A stretch of DNA of 64,000 nt from Pseudobdellovibrionaceae bacterium (GTDB lineage: Bacteria; Bdellovibrionota; Bdellovibrionia; Bdellovibrionales; Bdellovibrionaceae), in contig JADJYV010000013.1 in the NCBI GenBank assembly GCA_016719575.1, positions 1,240,001 to 1,304,000 on the forward strand. The letters are read 5' to 3'. Below the pieces are notes generated by a model, which was not told where the DNA came from, searched no databases, and worked only from the letters and a program-made list of their open reading frames with translations. The position numbers and the translations under genes were made by a program. Within the stretch, counting starts at the first letter, position 1, and the number at the start of each line of letters is the position of its first letter. Positions 25,796-34,709 of this stretch are shown here, one piece after another.

Positions 25796-27579
25796 TAAGC
25801 GCAACTGCGACCTCTCCTTGGGCAAAAACAGAAAATGAAGTTTTAGAAGTTCTCCAAGTAAAACTAACTCAAGGCCTTTCCTCGGAAGAAGCGAGAGTTC
25901 GCCTTGAGACGTTTGGACTCAATGTTTTAAGAGCCGAAAAAAAAGCGACCGCCCTACAAAGATTTTTATCTCAGCTAAAAAGTCCTGTGGTAATTATACT
26001 TTTGATTGCGACATTTGTTACAGCTGTACTGGGTGAAGTTACCGATTCAGTCGCTATCGCCATCATCGTAATCATTAATTCCTTGATTGGTTACTTCCAG
26101 GAAACGAAAGCAGAAGCTGCCGTCGAGGCTTTGAAGAAATTGTCTGCCCCTAAAGCTAGAGTTCTCAGAGACGGAAATATTCTGGAAGTGATGGGTTCGG
26201 ATCTGTGTCCTGGCGATATTTTGATTTTGGAAGCGGGCGACTATGTGCCTGCTGATTGTCGGATCATTCAAGCCAGCCAGCTTTCTGCTGACGAAGCCAT
26301 TCTCACGGGGGAATCTCTTCCTGTCGTAAAAGCGACTCATCCTGTTTCCGAAAGCTCAACTTTAGCTGATAGAAAAAATATGCTCTTTGCCAGCACGGCT
26401 GTAACGACCGGAACAGCCAGAGCCGTGGTCACCGCTACCAACATGAATACAGAAATCGGCCGCATCGCTGGACTACTTGACGCGAGCATCTCTGCAAAGA
26501 CTCCCCTGCAAGCAAAGCTTGAGCAAGTAAGTAATAAGCTGCTTATTTTTTGCGGGCTTGTCGTGGTTATCGTTGCGGTACTGGGTATCGTTCATGGGGA
26601 AAAATGGCTTGATGTCTTAATGACAGCAATAAGCCTGGCTGTAGCCGCGATTCCAGAAGGCCTTCCTACTGTTGTGACTCTGGCTCTCACGATGGCCGTT
26701 AGTCGCATGACAAAGCGAAATGCCATTGTAAGGCATCTTCCCGCTGTTGAGACTTTGGGGTCAACCAATGTCATTTGTACCGACAAAACAGGAACGCTGA
26801 CTACCGGGAAAATGAGAGTTCGGGAAACATTCATTCCGGCTAAAGGAATCTTAAGTGAGAGCGATGGTAAATTCGAAGGAGCAAATGGGCAAGTCGATGA
26901 TCTAAAGCGCCTCATAGAATGTTCGGTTTTATGTTCTAATGCTGCCATCAACGATGATGGGCTCGCTACGGGTGACCCCACCGAAGTAGCACTTCTTTAT
27001 TTAGCAAAAAATCATGATCTAGATCTTAAGATTTTGGCTTCAAGTTTTCCGAGACTAGCTGAATGGAGCTTTGATAGCGAAAGAAAGCGAATGAGTGTTG
27101 CGGTTCACTCGAACTCTCAAGTTGTAATTCATAGCAAGGGTGCTCCTGAATCTATTCTCCCTCTTTGCAATCTGAGTGAAGCTGAAAAAAGTGAAATCCA
27201 AAATGGAATTGAAACTCTTTCTTCACAGGGTCGGCGCATATTAGCTATTGCCTCAAAGCCTCTGGGCGAAGCTCGAACCGATTTCAATATCACACTCTAT
27301 AAGGATCATTCTTTCGTTGAGAATAATCTCACGTTTTTAGGGTTGATTGCTATTGCAGATCCCCCTAGGAAGGAAAGCATTCCTGCCATTCAAGAATGTA
27401 AGGCTGCTGGAATAAAAGTCGTCATGATTACAGGAGATCATCCAATAACAGCTAAGGCTATTGCTCGGGAGCTTGGAATCGTCGAAGACGGCAAGTTCGA
27501 TCAGGTTCTGACCGGAGCCCAATTGGATGCAATGTCCACGCAAGACCTTGAAGAGCATGTGGAGCGTACAGCTGTTTAC
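25792..27579 (+). pseudogene. P2-type cation ATPase, 5' part interrupted by an insertion element
   Basis: The first 596 residues carry the N-terminal cation-ATPase domain, the actuator TGES loop, PEGL in helix 4 (AAIPEGLPTVV), phosphorylation site CTDKTGTLT and MITGDHP. This is the Ca2+/Mn2+-type P2 family, not the metal P1B type. The frame is broken after ERTAVY by an inserted element; reading into it ends at 27678. The 3' part resumes at 29236 with ARVTPEHK, so the gene was intact before insertion. Confidence 0.93.
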
Positions 27580-27585
27580 CCCCAG

Positions 27586-27606
27586 TTTCAGGAAAGATGT
27601 CGCATG
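27586..27606 (+). repeat. Left inverted repeat of the insertion element
   Basis: TTTCAGGA, 4 bases, TGTCGCATG. It matches the reverse complement of 29203-29223 at 17 of 17 conserved positions, with only the 4-base middle differing. Confidence 0.85.
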
Positions 27607-27643
27607 AGTAAGAAAATGACTGAGGGCGAGAAAAGATTACAAA

Positions 27644-28141
27644 GTGGGAGTACGTCAGAGTTATTCGAAGGAGTTTAAGGACTCAGTCAGATCAAAGCTG
27701 CTGAGTCGTGGGAATCGCACGATAGCAGAGATCTGCGAGGAGGCCGGAGTCGGAGTTCCAGCAGCTAGCAATTGGATACGACAGCATGGTAGTTCTTCAG
27801 TCATGAAGAAACAAAAGAGTTCAAGTCAGTGGAGTCCCGAGCAGAAACTAAAAGCATTGATTGAGACAGCATCGTTGTCAGAGCCAGAGCTTGGAGTTTA
27901 CCTCAGAAAAGAGGGTCTTTTCAGTGCCCATCTTGAAGAGTGGCGCTCTGAATTTATATCTTCTATGGTTCTGCAGAAAAAGACCAAGACCCCCAAAAAA
28001 GATGAGCGCGACAAAAAAATAAAAGTCTTAGAACGAGAGATCCGGCGCAAAGACAAGGCTTTGGCTGAAACAGCGGCACTATTGATTCTTCAAAAAAAAG
28101 CCCAAATACTATGGGGACTCCAGGACGAGGACGAAGAGTGA
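27644..28141 (+). CDS. IS3-like transposase OrfA (helix-turn-helix)
   Basis: The 165-residue product starts at a GTG. It has a Tnp_1-type helix-turn-helix (YSKEFKDSVRSKLL...AEICEEAGVGVPAASNWI), a middle domain and a leucine-zipper-like C terminus (KIKVLEREIRRKDKALAE). Near its end CAA-AAA-AAA-GCC gives an A-AAA-AAA slip site in the right phase for -1 frameshifting into orfB, whose frame is open from the slip. OrfA binds the ends; the OrfAB fusion would be the transposase. Confidence 0.9.
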   Translation: MGVRQSYSKEFKDSVRSKLLSRGNRTIAEICEEAGVGVPAASNWIRQHGSSSVMKKQKSSSQWSPEQKLKALIETASLSEPELGVYLRKEGLFSAHLEEWRSEFISSMVLQKKTKTPKKDERDKKIKVLEREIRRKDKALAETAALLILQKKAQILWGLQDEDEE

Positions 28142-29199
28142 GCCTTGAGAATACAAGTGCTGCGCAGTCGATGATCGCGGAAGCGATTAAGAATGGATGT
28201 CGTAAAGAGCAAGCCTGTGAGGTGCTGGGTATTACGTCTAGAACCCATCAGAGATGGGCCCTAAAGCCCATCCTTGGTGATCAGCGCCGTGGGCCCGCGA
28301 CTTCGCCCGCCAACAAGCTCACGAGCGCTGAGAGGCTTCTAATTATCTCTGTCTCCACTGATGAAAAGTATATGAACATGAGCCCACACCAGATTGTTCC
28401 GAGTCTAGCAGATGATGGCAAGTATGTGGGATCGGAATCATCTTTTTATAGAATATTGAAAGCTGAAAGTCTTTTGAATCACCGCGGGCGAGCAAAGCCC
28501 AAGGAAATGAAGCGACCAGCGCCCTATGAGGCCACGGCCCCGAATCAACTGTACAGTTGGGATATTACATACTTGCGGTCTTCGGTGCGTGGGGAATATT
28601 TTTATCTGTATTTGTTTTTAGATTTATTCTCTCGAAAAATCGTGGGTTGGGAAGTTCACGACTGTGAGTCTATGGAGTTGTCCTCTAAGCTATTGCAAAA
28701 GATCTGTCTCACAGAAAATATTGAGAAGGATCAACTGAAGTGTCACTCCGATAACGGAGGCCCGATGAAGGGGGCTACCATGCTGACCACAATGCAGTGG
28801 CTGGGCATAGTGCCCTCGTTCAGTCGTCCATCGGTGAGCAATGATAATCCTTTCTCTGAGTCATTGTTCAAAACATTGAAATATTGCCCCGAGTACCCGT
28901 CAAAGCCATTTGAGAGCATAGGGGCGTCCCGGAAATGGGTTGAGGAATTTGTAATTTGGTACAACACCAAGCACTTGCATAGCGGGATCAACTTCGTGAC
29001 CCCAGAATCGAAGCACACAGGTGATGATGTTAAAATCTTAGAAAAACGAAGTGTTGTTTACATGGATGCACAAAGAAAGAATCCAAATCGTTGGTCAGGA
29101 AAAACGAGAGATTGGTCGCCAACTGAGTGTGTCAAATTAAATCACTTGAAAAATGAAAATATCTCAGATAAGACTGAGGAACTTAAGCGATCTTGTTAA
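28111..29199 (+). CDS. IS3-like transposase OrfB (DDE integrase core)
   Basis: The 362-residue product has an N-terminal HTH region (EQACEVLGITSRTHQRW) and an rve-type catalytic core: Asp in SWDITYL, Asp in CHSDNGG and Glu in PFSESLFKTLKY form the DDE triad. It could start at its own ATG (28111) or be made as an OrfAB fusion through the upstream slip site. It looks intact. Confidence 0.93.
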   Translation: MGTPGRGRRVSLENTSAAQSMIAEAIKNGCRKEQACEVLGITSRTHQRWALKPILGDQRRGPATSPANKLTSAERLLIISVSTDEKYMNMSPHQIVPSLADDGKYVGSESSFYRILKAESLLNHRGRAKPKEMKRPAPYEATAPNQLYSWDITYLRSSVRGEYFYLYLFLDLFSRKIVGWEVHDCESMELSSKLLQKICLTENIEKDQLKCHSDNGGPMKGATMLTTMQWLGIVPSFSRPSVSNDNPFSESLFKTLKYCPEYPSKPFESIGASRKWVEEFVIWYNTKHLHSGINFVTPESKHTGDDVKILEKRSVVYMDAQRKNPNRWSGKTRDWSPTECVKLNHLKNENISDKTEELKRSC

Positions 29200-29202
29200 G
29201 TC

Positions 29203-29223
29203 CATGCGACAACAATCCTGAAA
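29203..29223 (-). repeat. Right inverted repeat of the insertion element
   Basis: The reverse complement reads TTTCAGGA, 4 bases, TGTCGCATG, pairing with 27586-27606. Confidence 0.85.
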
Positions 29224-29235
29224 TTTTCCGTTTAC

Positions 29236-30099
29236 GCAAGAGTCACACCTGAACATAAATTAAAAATCATTCAAGCTTGGCAAAATAAAGGCAATGTCGT
29301 CGCCATGACCGGAGATGGAGTTAACGACGCCCCAGCTTTAAAGCAAGCCTCCATCGGAATTGCTATGGGCAAGGGGGGAACAGAAGTTGCGCGTCAGGCT
29401 TCCTCCATGATTCTAACCGACGACAACTTCTCGACTATTGTTTCAGCCGTTGAAGAAGGTCGAGCAATATATGGAAATATTCGCCGAACAATTCAGTATC
29501 TTCTATCCGGAAATTTATCTGAAATTCTTATTATGTTAGGAGCGGCTCTCTTGGGCTGGCCAGCGCCATTGGCCCCTATTCATCTTCTTTGGATCAATCT
29601 CGTCACCGATGGTCTTCCCGCTTTAGCATTAGCTGCTGAACCCGTTCCAAAAAACGTTCTTGGTTTTACTAAGAGACCTTCGCCAACTACTTTTTTTGAT
29701 CGTAGTTTTTATCGCGAAATGACTTTTGTTGGTCTCCTTACTTCGATTCTTACTCTCGCTGTTTATGGTTATAGCTTAAGAAATGAAGATGAAATTACAG
29801 CAAGAACTCACGCCTTCTCTTTTCTCGTATTTGCCGAACTTTTTAGATCCTTTGCTTGCAGGAGTGAACACAAGACGTTTTTCCAAATGGGACTGACTTC
29901 AAATCTCTACCACTTGGCCGCAGTGTCCATTCCGATTTCGTTTCAAATTATTCTTCATCATACAGAACTTTTCCGAGACATCTTTAAAGTCAATGAGATC
30001 AGTTGGACGGAATGTTTTGTCATGTTCGCGCTTACATTGATCCCGGTTACCATCATTGAGGTGAGAAAAATTATTAGGCAGAAATGGGTTGCCCAATGA
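29236..30099 (+). pseudogene. P2-type cation ATPase, 3' part after the insertion element
   Basis: The frame resumes with ARVTPEHKLKIIQAW, then TGDGVNDAPALKQA and the C-terminal membrane domain, including NLVTDGLPALALA in helix 6, which supplies Ca2+/Mn2+ ligands in P2 ATPases. Joined to 25792-27579 it would make an 884-residue pump of normal length. As it stands it has no start near the junction except an internal ATG at 29305. It overlaps the following small gene by 4 bases. Confidence 0.93.
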
Positions 30100-30401
30100 G
30101 ACTAAGAGATACCTCGTTTGATTCTCGACTAAAACTTGCGGAGCTAACATCGAGTATTGGTGCCGGTGTTTTGGGCCTTGGCTTAGGTGTCCACTTCGGC
30201 GATCACCTAAAATCCTTTTCATTTGCTATAATCGCCATTGGGATTTTTTCTCATGCTGTCGGCATGTTCGATAAGCACAAGCTTGAATCGCATGCGAACA
30301 GCGTCACTCCATTTTGGACAAAGTTTTTATATTGGATATGTTGGGCCAGCATGGCTGGCCTGATTGTTTATTTTATTTTTTTAAAAAGAGGTAACTTATG
30401 A
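30096..30401 (+). CDS. Small membrane protein of unknown function
   Basis: I start at the ATG at 30096 (ATGA overlap with the ATPase stop). The 101-residue protein has three hydrophobic segments (about 16-36, 44-62 and 75-96). No family recognised. Its position between the ATPase and a nuclease, with overlaps on both sides, suggests one transcript; the insertion upstream may now be polar on it. Confidence 0.75.
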   Translation: MRLRDTSFDSRLKLAELTSSIGAGVLGLGLGVHFGDHLKSFSFAIIAIGIFSHAVGMFDKHKLESHANSVTPFWTKFLYWICWASMAGLIVYFIFLKRGNL

Positions 30402-31756
30402 AAATTACTTTCCTCGGTGCTACCGGCACCGTGACTGGTTCTAAATATTTAATCAATGCCAACGGCTTTAAGTGCCTGGTTGATTGTGGGCTTTTTCAAG
30501 GACAGAAAGAGCTTAGGCTTAGGAACTGGTCTGACTTTCCTGTTAACCCCAAAGAAATTGACGCTGTAGTTTTAACCCATGCTCATATTGATCATTCAGG
30601 TTACTTGCCTGTTCTTAAAAGACATGGGTTTAAGGGTCCAATTTATTCAACGTCTGCGACGTATGATCTATGCAAAATCCTACTGCCTGACGCTGGAAAA
30701 CTTCAAGAAGAAGAAGCTCGTTATGCAGATAGAAAAGGGTATTCAAAGCATAAGCCGGCTCTACCTCTTTTTACTATGGAAGACGCCGAAGACGTTTTAA
30801 AACTATTCAAGGGTATCGAATTTAATCATGAAATTAATCTTTCGGAGGAATTAAAACTTAAGTTTTCGCCATCAGGTCACATTTTAGGTTCCGCATTTGT
30901 TACTTTGAAATCTCAAAACACTTCCGTGGTGTTCTCCGGCGATTTAGGTCGTCCTAATGATCTTTTAATGAAGCCGCCAGCACTTGTAAGCCATGCGGAC
31001 TACTTGTTAGTTGAATCTACATACGGGGATCGGACTCACCCAGTGCAGGACCCAGTAGATCAATTGGCGGAGGTAATCAACCGAACGGTAAAGAGAAACG
31101 GAGTTGTTATCATTCCGGCCTTTTCAGTAGGCCGGTCACAATCCTTTCTATATGCCATTCACCTTTTGAAATCGCAAAAACGAATCGAAGACACACCTGT
31201 TTTTCTCAATAGCCCTATGTCGATCAATACGATGGGCGTCTATTGCGGCCATCAACCAGAGCACAAATTAAATCCTAAACAATGCGAGGCAATGTGCAAT
31301 GTCGCGAAATATGTAAGAACCCCTGAGGAATCAAAAATTCTGAACACCAAACCCGGGCCAATGATTATCATCTCTGCCAGTGGGATGGCGACAGGAGGTC
31401 GCGTTTTGCATCATTTGAAGAAGTTTGCACCTGATGCGCGAAATACAATTTTACTCGCTGGTTACCAAGCTGCTGGAACGCGCGGGGAAGCACTCTTTCG
31501 AGGAGACAAAACCCTTAAAATCCATGGTGAGCAAGTAGTGGTGAACGCAGAGGTGGCTTGTATCAATGGATTCTCAGCGCATGCTGATCAGTCTGAAATC
31601 ATGGATTGGCTAAAACACTTTTCGCATAAACCCAAAATGACTTTCATTACCCATGGTGAGCCAGCTTCGGCTAAAGGACTGGAAGAGAAAATTAGAAATG
31701 ATCTAAAATGGCCCACTCGAATTCCAGAATACTTGGAAGAAGTGGAACTCAAATGA
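30398..31756 (+). CDS. Metallo-beta-lactamase/beta-CASP RNA-processing exonuclease
   Basis: The 452-residue protein shows HAHIDH at 61-66 (di-zinc site), SGHILGSA, SGDLGR, then the beta-CASP domain with PAFSVGRSQ and SASGMATGGR, and the C-terminal RMMBL part with GFSAHADQ and THGEP. This is the YSH1/CPSF73-like bacterial nuclease family (452-470 residues usual), probably an RNA-cleaving enzyme in the cytoplasm. It overlaps its neighbours by 4 bases each. Confidence 0.93.
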   Translation: MKITFLGATGTVTGSKYLINANGFKCLVDCGLFQGQKELRLRNWSDFPVNPKEIDAVVLTHAHIDHSGYLPVLKRHGFKGPIYSTSATYDLCKILLPDAGKLQEEEARYADRKGYSKHKPALPLFTMEDAEDVLKLFKGIEFNHEINLSEELKLKFSPSGHILGSAFVTLKSQNTSVVFSGDLGRPNDLLMKPPALVSHADYLLVESTYGDRTHPVQDPVDQLAEVINRTVKRNGVVIIPAFSVGRSQSFLYAIHLLKSQKRIEDTPVFLNSPMSINTMGVYCGHQPEHKLNPKQCEAMCNVAKYVRTPEESKILNTKPGPMIIISASGMATGGRVLHHLKKFAPDARNTILLAGYQAAGTRGEALFRGDKTLKIHGEQVVVNAEVACINGFSAHADQSEIMDWLKHFSHKPKMTFITHGEPASAKGLEEKIRNDLKWPTRIPEYLEEVELK

Positions 31757-32415
31757 TCACTTGCGATACTTCGATTCACACATGTGCATGTCAGAGGGAA
31801 AACCACGATTGCAAGAGAGTTGTTCTCACCGGCGGCCCTGGGGCTGGAAAAACCGCTGTTTTAGAAATTGCTCGAAAGAACTTTTGTGAACACATTTCCA
31901 TTTTGCCAGAGGCCGCAAGTATCATTTTTGGCGGCGGATTCTTGAGACATGAAACTCTCCCCGCAAAAAAAGCAGCGCAAAGAGCAATTTTCTCTGTGCA
32001 AAAGGAACTTGAACGTCTGGTGGAAGAGGAAAAAAAATCTGCCATTATGCTTTGTGATCGAGGAACATTGGATGGCCTAGCCTACTGGCCTGATGATGAA
32101 GCTCTTTACTGGAAAGAGCTTGGCACGACAAAGGCGGACGAGTTTTCCCGTTATGCCGCTGTCATCCACCTGCGTACCCCACAACTAGAGCAAGGCTACA
32201 ATCATCAAAATCCTGTGAGAATTGAATCCGCTATTCAAGCTTCTGAAATCGACGAAAAAATTGCCCAGGCATGGAGCGGTCATCCGCGAAGATTTTTTGT
32301 TGAAAGTAATAGCGAGTTTTTGGAAAAGGTCGCTCAGACCATTGCCCTTATCAAAGAAGAGCTTCCCGAATGTTGTAAGGGTCACAGCATTCAGGAGTTG
32401 AAAAATAGAACGTGA
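31753..32415 (+). CDS. P-loop AAA-type ATPase/kinase-like protein
   Basis: I use the ATG at 31753 (ATGA overlap). The 220-residue product begins with a Cys cluster (CDTSIHTCACQ), then a Walker A GGPGAGKT at about 27-34 and MLCDRGTLDGLAYW, typical of AAA_28/NadR-like nucleotide kinases. A pair of Cys is near the end (ECCKGH). The substrate is unknown; it may phosphorylate a small molecule or sense nucleotides. Confidence 0.8.
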   Translation: MITCDTSIHTCACQRENHDCKRVVLTGGPGAGKTAVLEIARKNFCEHISILPEAASIIFGGGFLRHETLPAKKAAQRAIFSVQKELERLVEEEKKSAIMLCDRGTLDGLAYWPDDEALYWKELGTTKADEFSRYAAVIHLRTPQLEQGYNHQNPVRIESAIQASEIDEKIAQAWSGHPRRFFVESNSEFLEKVAQTIALIKEELPECCKGHSIQELKNRT

Positions 32416-32449
32416 AGCTCAAGCAGCTTGGTAAGAAAAGGAAGGACAT

Positions 32450-33703
32450 ATGCAGCTGACTATTGCCGACATCCATCCATTTCATCAACTCCTCATTTCT
32501 TTGACCCTGGGCTTGCTTGTAGGACTGCAAAGACAATGGGCTGAATCTCCTTTAGGCGGGATTCGTACCTTTTCTTTGATAGCGCTTTTAGGCACTGCCT
32601 GTGCTTTGTTGGCTGATCAATATGGAGAATGGCCGATAGCTTTAGGTTTTTTAGGCACCATTGCGGCTATGGTCGTTGGCAACATCGCAAGTCGAAGTCA
32701 GACGACTCCCAAAAACCATTCTGGACTTGTCACCGAATTTGCCATGCTATTGATGTTTGCAATAGGAGTGCTTGTACGCGTTGGACCACTTTGGTTGTCA
32801 GCAGCGTTGGCCGGTGCTCTTGCTGTGATTCTTCAGGCGAAAATTGAACTTCATGGCCTCGCTGCTCGCTTCACAGAAAAAGAGATCAAAGCGGTTATGC
32901 AGTTTGTACTTATCTCTCTGGTTATTTTGCCGATTGTTCCGAATCAAAGCTATGGGCCTCTTGATGTTTTAAATCCTCACAATATTTGGCTGATGGTGAC
33001 TCTAATCGTAGCAATAAGTCTCGCGGGCTACATCATCTATAAATTCTTCGGAGAAAAAGCGGGAGTTTTGCTAGGAGGGATTTTAGGTGGAATGATTTCT
33101 AGCACTGCCACAACAATGACATATGCTCGAAGGTCGAAGGATACAGATGCAGCAGTTCCTCAAAATGCCCTCCTTATCCTAATCGCTTGGACCGTGCTTT
33201 ATGTACGAGTGTTTTTAGAGATCATGGCTGCGGCTCCTCAATTTCAAGACGCGTTCGCTCCAATTGGAATTATGTTTTTAGCTTCCGTCTTGTCGGCAGC
33301 TTGGCTCTGGAGAGGGTCAGATAAAAGTCACCGGGGAATGCCTCAACAAAACAATCCAACTGAATTAAGAACTGCACTGCTATTTGGTTTGCTGTATTCC
33401 GGAATACTGTTGGCCGCTGCTTTTTCAAAGGAATACTTTGGAAGCAAGGGTCTCACTGTTATCGCGATTTTATCTGGTGTTACGGATGTGGACGCGATCA
33501 CTCTTTCGACCGCACGACTGGTAGAAACGGGGAAACTTCTACCTAAAGATGGTTGGTCCGTCATCATTGCGGCCATTATGTCGAATCTATTTTTTAAAGG
33601 AGTACTCGCAGGAACATTGGGGGGAAAGCGCTTATTTAAAACAATCTTCTTTTCATGGGTTACCACGCTGGCCGTCGGACTCATTTTAATTTTGGCCTGG
33701 TAG
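32450..33703 (+). CDS. MgtC/DUF4010-type membrane protein
   Basis: The 417-residue protein has an N-terminal MgtC-like bundle (LTLGLLVGLQRQWAES, GIRTFSLIALLG) and a C-terminal DUF4010 part (LGGILGGMISSTATTMTYARRS; GVTDVDAITLS), about 11 membrane helices. The DVDA motif is typical of this family. Role is unclear, perhaps metal-ion related transport. It starts 34 bases after the previous gene with AAGGA. Confidence 0.88.
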   Translation: MQLTIADIHPFHQLLISLTLGLLVGLQRQWAESPLGGIRTFSLIALLGTACALLADQYGEWPIALGFLGTIAAMVVGNIASRSQTTPKNHSGLVTEFAMLLMFAIGVLVRVGPLWLSAALAGALAVILQAKIELHGLAARFTEKEIKAVMQFVLISLVILPIVPNQSYGPLDVLNPHNIWLMVTLIVAISLAGYIIYKFFGEKAGVLLGGILGGMISSTATTMTYARRSKDTDAAVPQNALLILIAWTVLYVRVFLEIMAAAPQFQDAFAPIGIMFLASVLSAAWLWRGSDKSHRGMPQQNNPTELRTALLFGLLYSGILLAAAFSKEYFGSKGLTVIAILSGVTDVDAITLSTARLVETGKLLPKDGWSVIIAAIMSNLFFKGVLAGTLGGKRLFKTIFFSWVTTLAVGLILILAW

Positions 33704-33704
33704 C

Positions 33705-34709
33705 ATGATTTACACGATAACACCTAATCCAGCGTTAGATATCGGAGGAACTGTTGATCGAATGATCGCTGACGAAAAAAACTATGTCTTAGGTGAGACT
33801 CGCTCCGCGGGCGGTAACGGAATCAATGCTGCTCGAATTGCTCATCGTCTAGGAGCAAAAGTTACAGCATTAGGTTTTTTAGGAGGGGCAACTGGAAACG
33901 AAATTGAAAAGTTGTTGGATGGACAAAACGTAATCCATAACTTTGTGCGCACAAGTGGAAATACCCGTATTAATTTGACGATTTCCAATTGTAAGACTCA
34001 TTCTCAGACTCGCCTGAGCTTCCCTGGACCTGAGATAATGCGTGCTGAGTTCAGAAAGCTTCAACAAGTATGCAATGGATTTAACTTATCGTCTATCGTG
34101 CTCATTGGAGGAAGTCTTCCCAAAGGTATAGGCCCACAAGACATTGGCGTGCTTGTTGAGAATTTAAAGAAAAGGGGTCATGTTTGCATTGTTGATATGC
34201 CGGGGCCTCACCTTAAGACCCTCATTTCATATCGGCCTTTTTTAATTAAGCCTAATTTGAGTGAGTTTCAGGAATTGATTGGCAAAAACGTTCGATCCAT
34301 TCGGACCGTCATACCTTTTGCCAGAGAGCTGTCGAAATCAATTTCTTTGGTATGTGTATCTTCCGTTGAGGGGGGTGCCCTTCTTGTCACAAAAAACAAG
34401 GCATGGTTTGGCAAGATTCCCAAAGTTAAAGTCAGGTCTACAGTGGGCGCCGGAGACTCTATGGTTGGTGCAATGGCAACAGCTCTTGAAAATTACAAGA
34501 TTCAAAAGATGAATAAAGAAAGCATAGACATGTTTTTAGAAGAAAACGGGTCAGAGCTTCTGCGATGGGGCCTTGCTGCGGCTTGTGCAACTTTAGTCGA
34601 ACCAGGAATGATCTTAGGCGATAAGAAGTCGATCTTAAAATACCGCCCAATGATCGAGGTCAAGGAAATTTTCGAATACAAACAAAGGAAAAGTAATGGA
34701 AAAAAATAA
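33705..34709 (+). CDS. PfkB-family sugar kinase, probable 6- or 1-phosphofructokinase
   Basis: The 334-residue protein has TPNPALDIGGTVDR, GGNGINAARIAHRLG and the catalytic VGAGDSMVGA (Asp251). The TxNPAxD start is typical of the PfkB/FruK/LacC group acting on phosphorylated sugars with ATP. It starts right after the DUF4010 stop and overlaps ppsA by 14 bases, so it is translated as part of a glycolysis/gluconeogenesis unit. Confidence 0.9.
   Translation: MIYTITPNPALDIGGTVDRMIADEKNYVLGETRSAGGNGINAARIAHRLGAKVTALGFLGGATGNEIEKLLDGQNVIHNFVRTSGNTRINLTISNCKTHSQTRLSFPGPEIMRAEFRKLQQVCNGFNLSSIVLIGGSLPKGIGPQDIGVLVENLKKRGHVCIVDMPGPHLKTLISYRPFLIKPNLSEFQELIGKNVRSIRTVIPFARELSKSISLVCVSSVEGGALLVTKNKAWFGKIPKVKVRSTVGAGDSMVGAMATALENYKIQKMNKESIDMFLEENGSELLRWGLAAACATLVEPGMILGDKKSILKYRPMIEVKEIFEYKQRKSNGKK

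Larger units (their letters stand above)
27580..29229. mobile_element. IS3-like insertion sequence, about 1650 bp
   Basis: The element splits the P2 ATPase gene. It is flanked by GTTTAC at 27574-27579 and 29230-29235, a possible 6-bp target duplication (the ends could shift by a few bases). Imperfect inverted ends (TTTCAGGA-N4-TGTCGCATG) lie at 27586-27606 and 29203-29223. Inside are overlapping orfA and orfB with a slippery A run at their junction, typical of IS3-group elements. It reads as recent because both gene halves still join perfectly. Confidence 0.92.
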
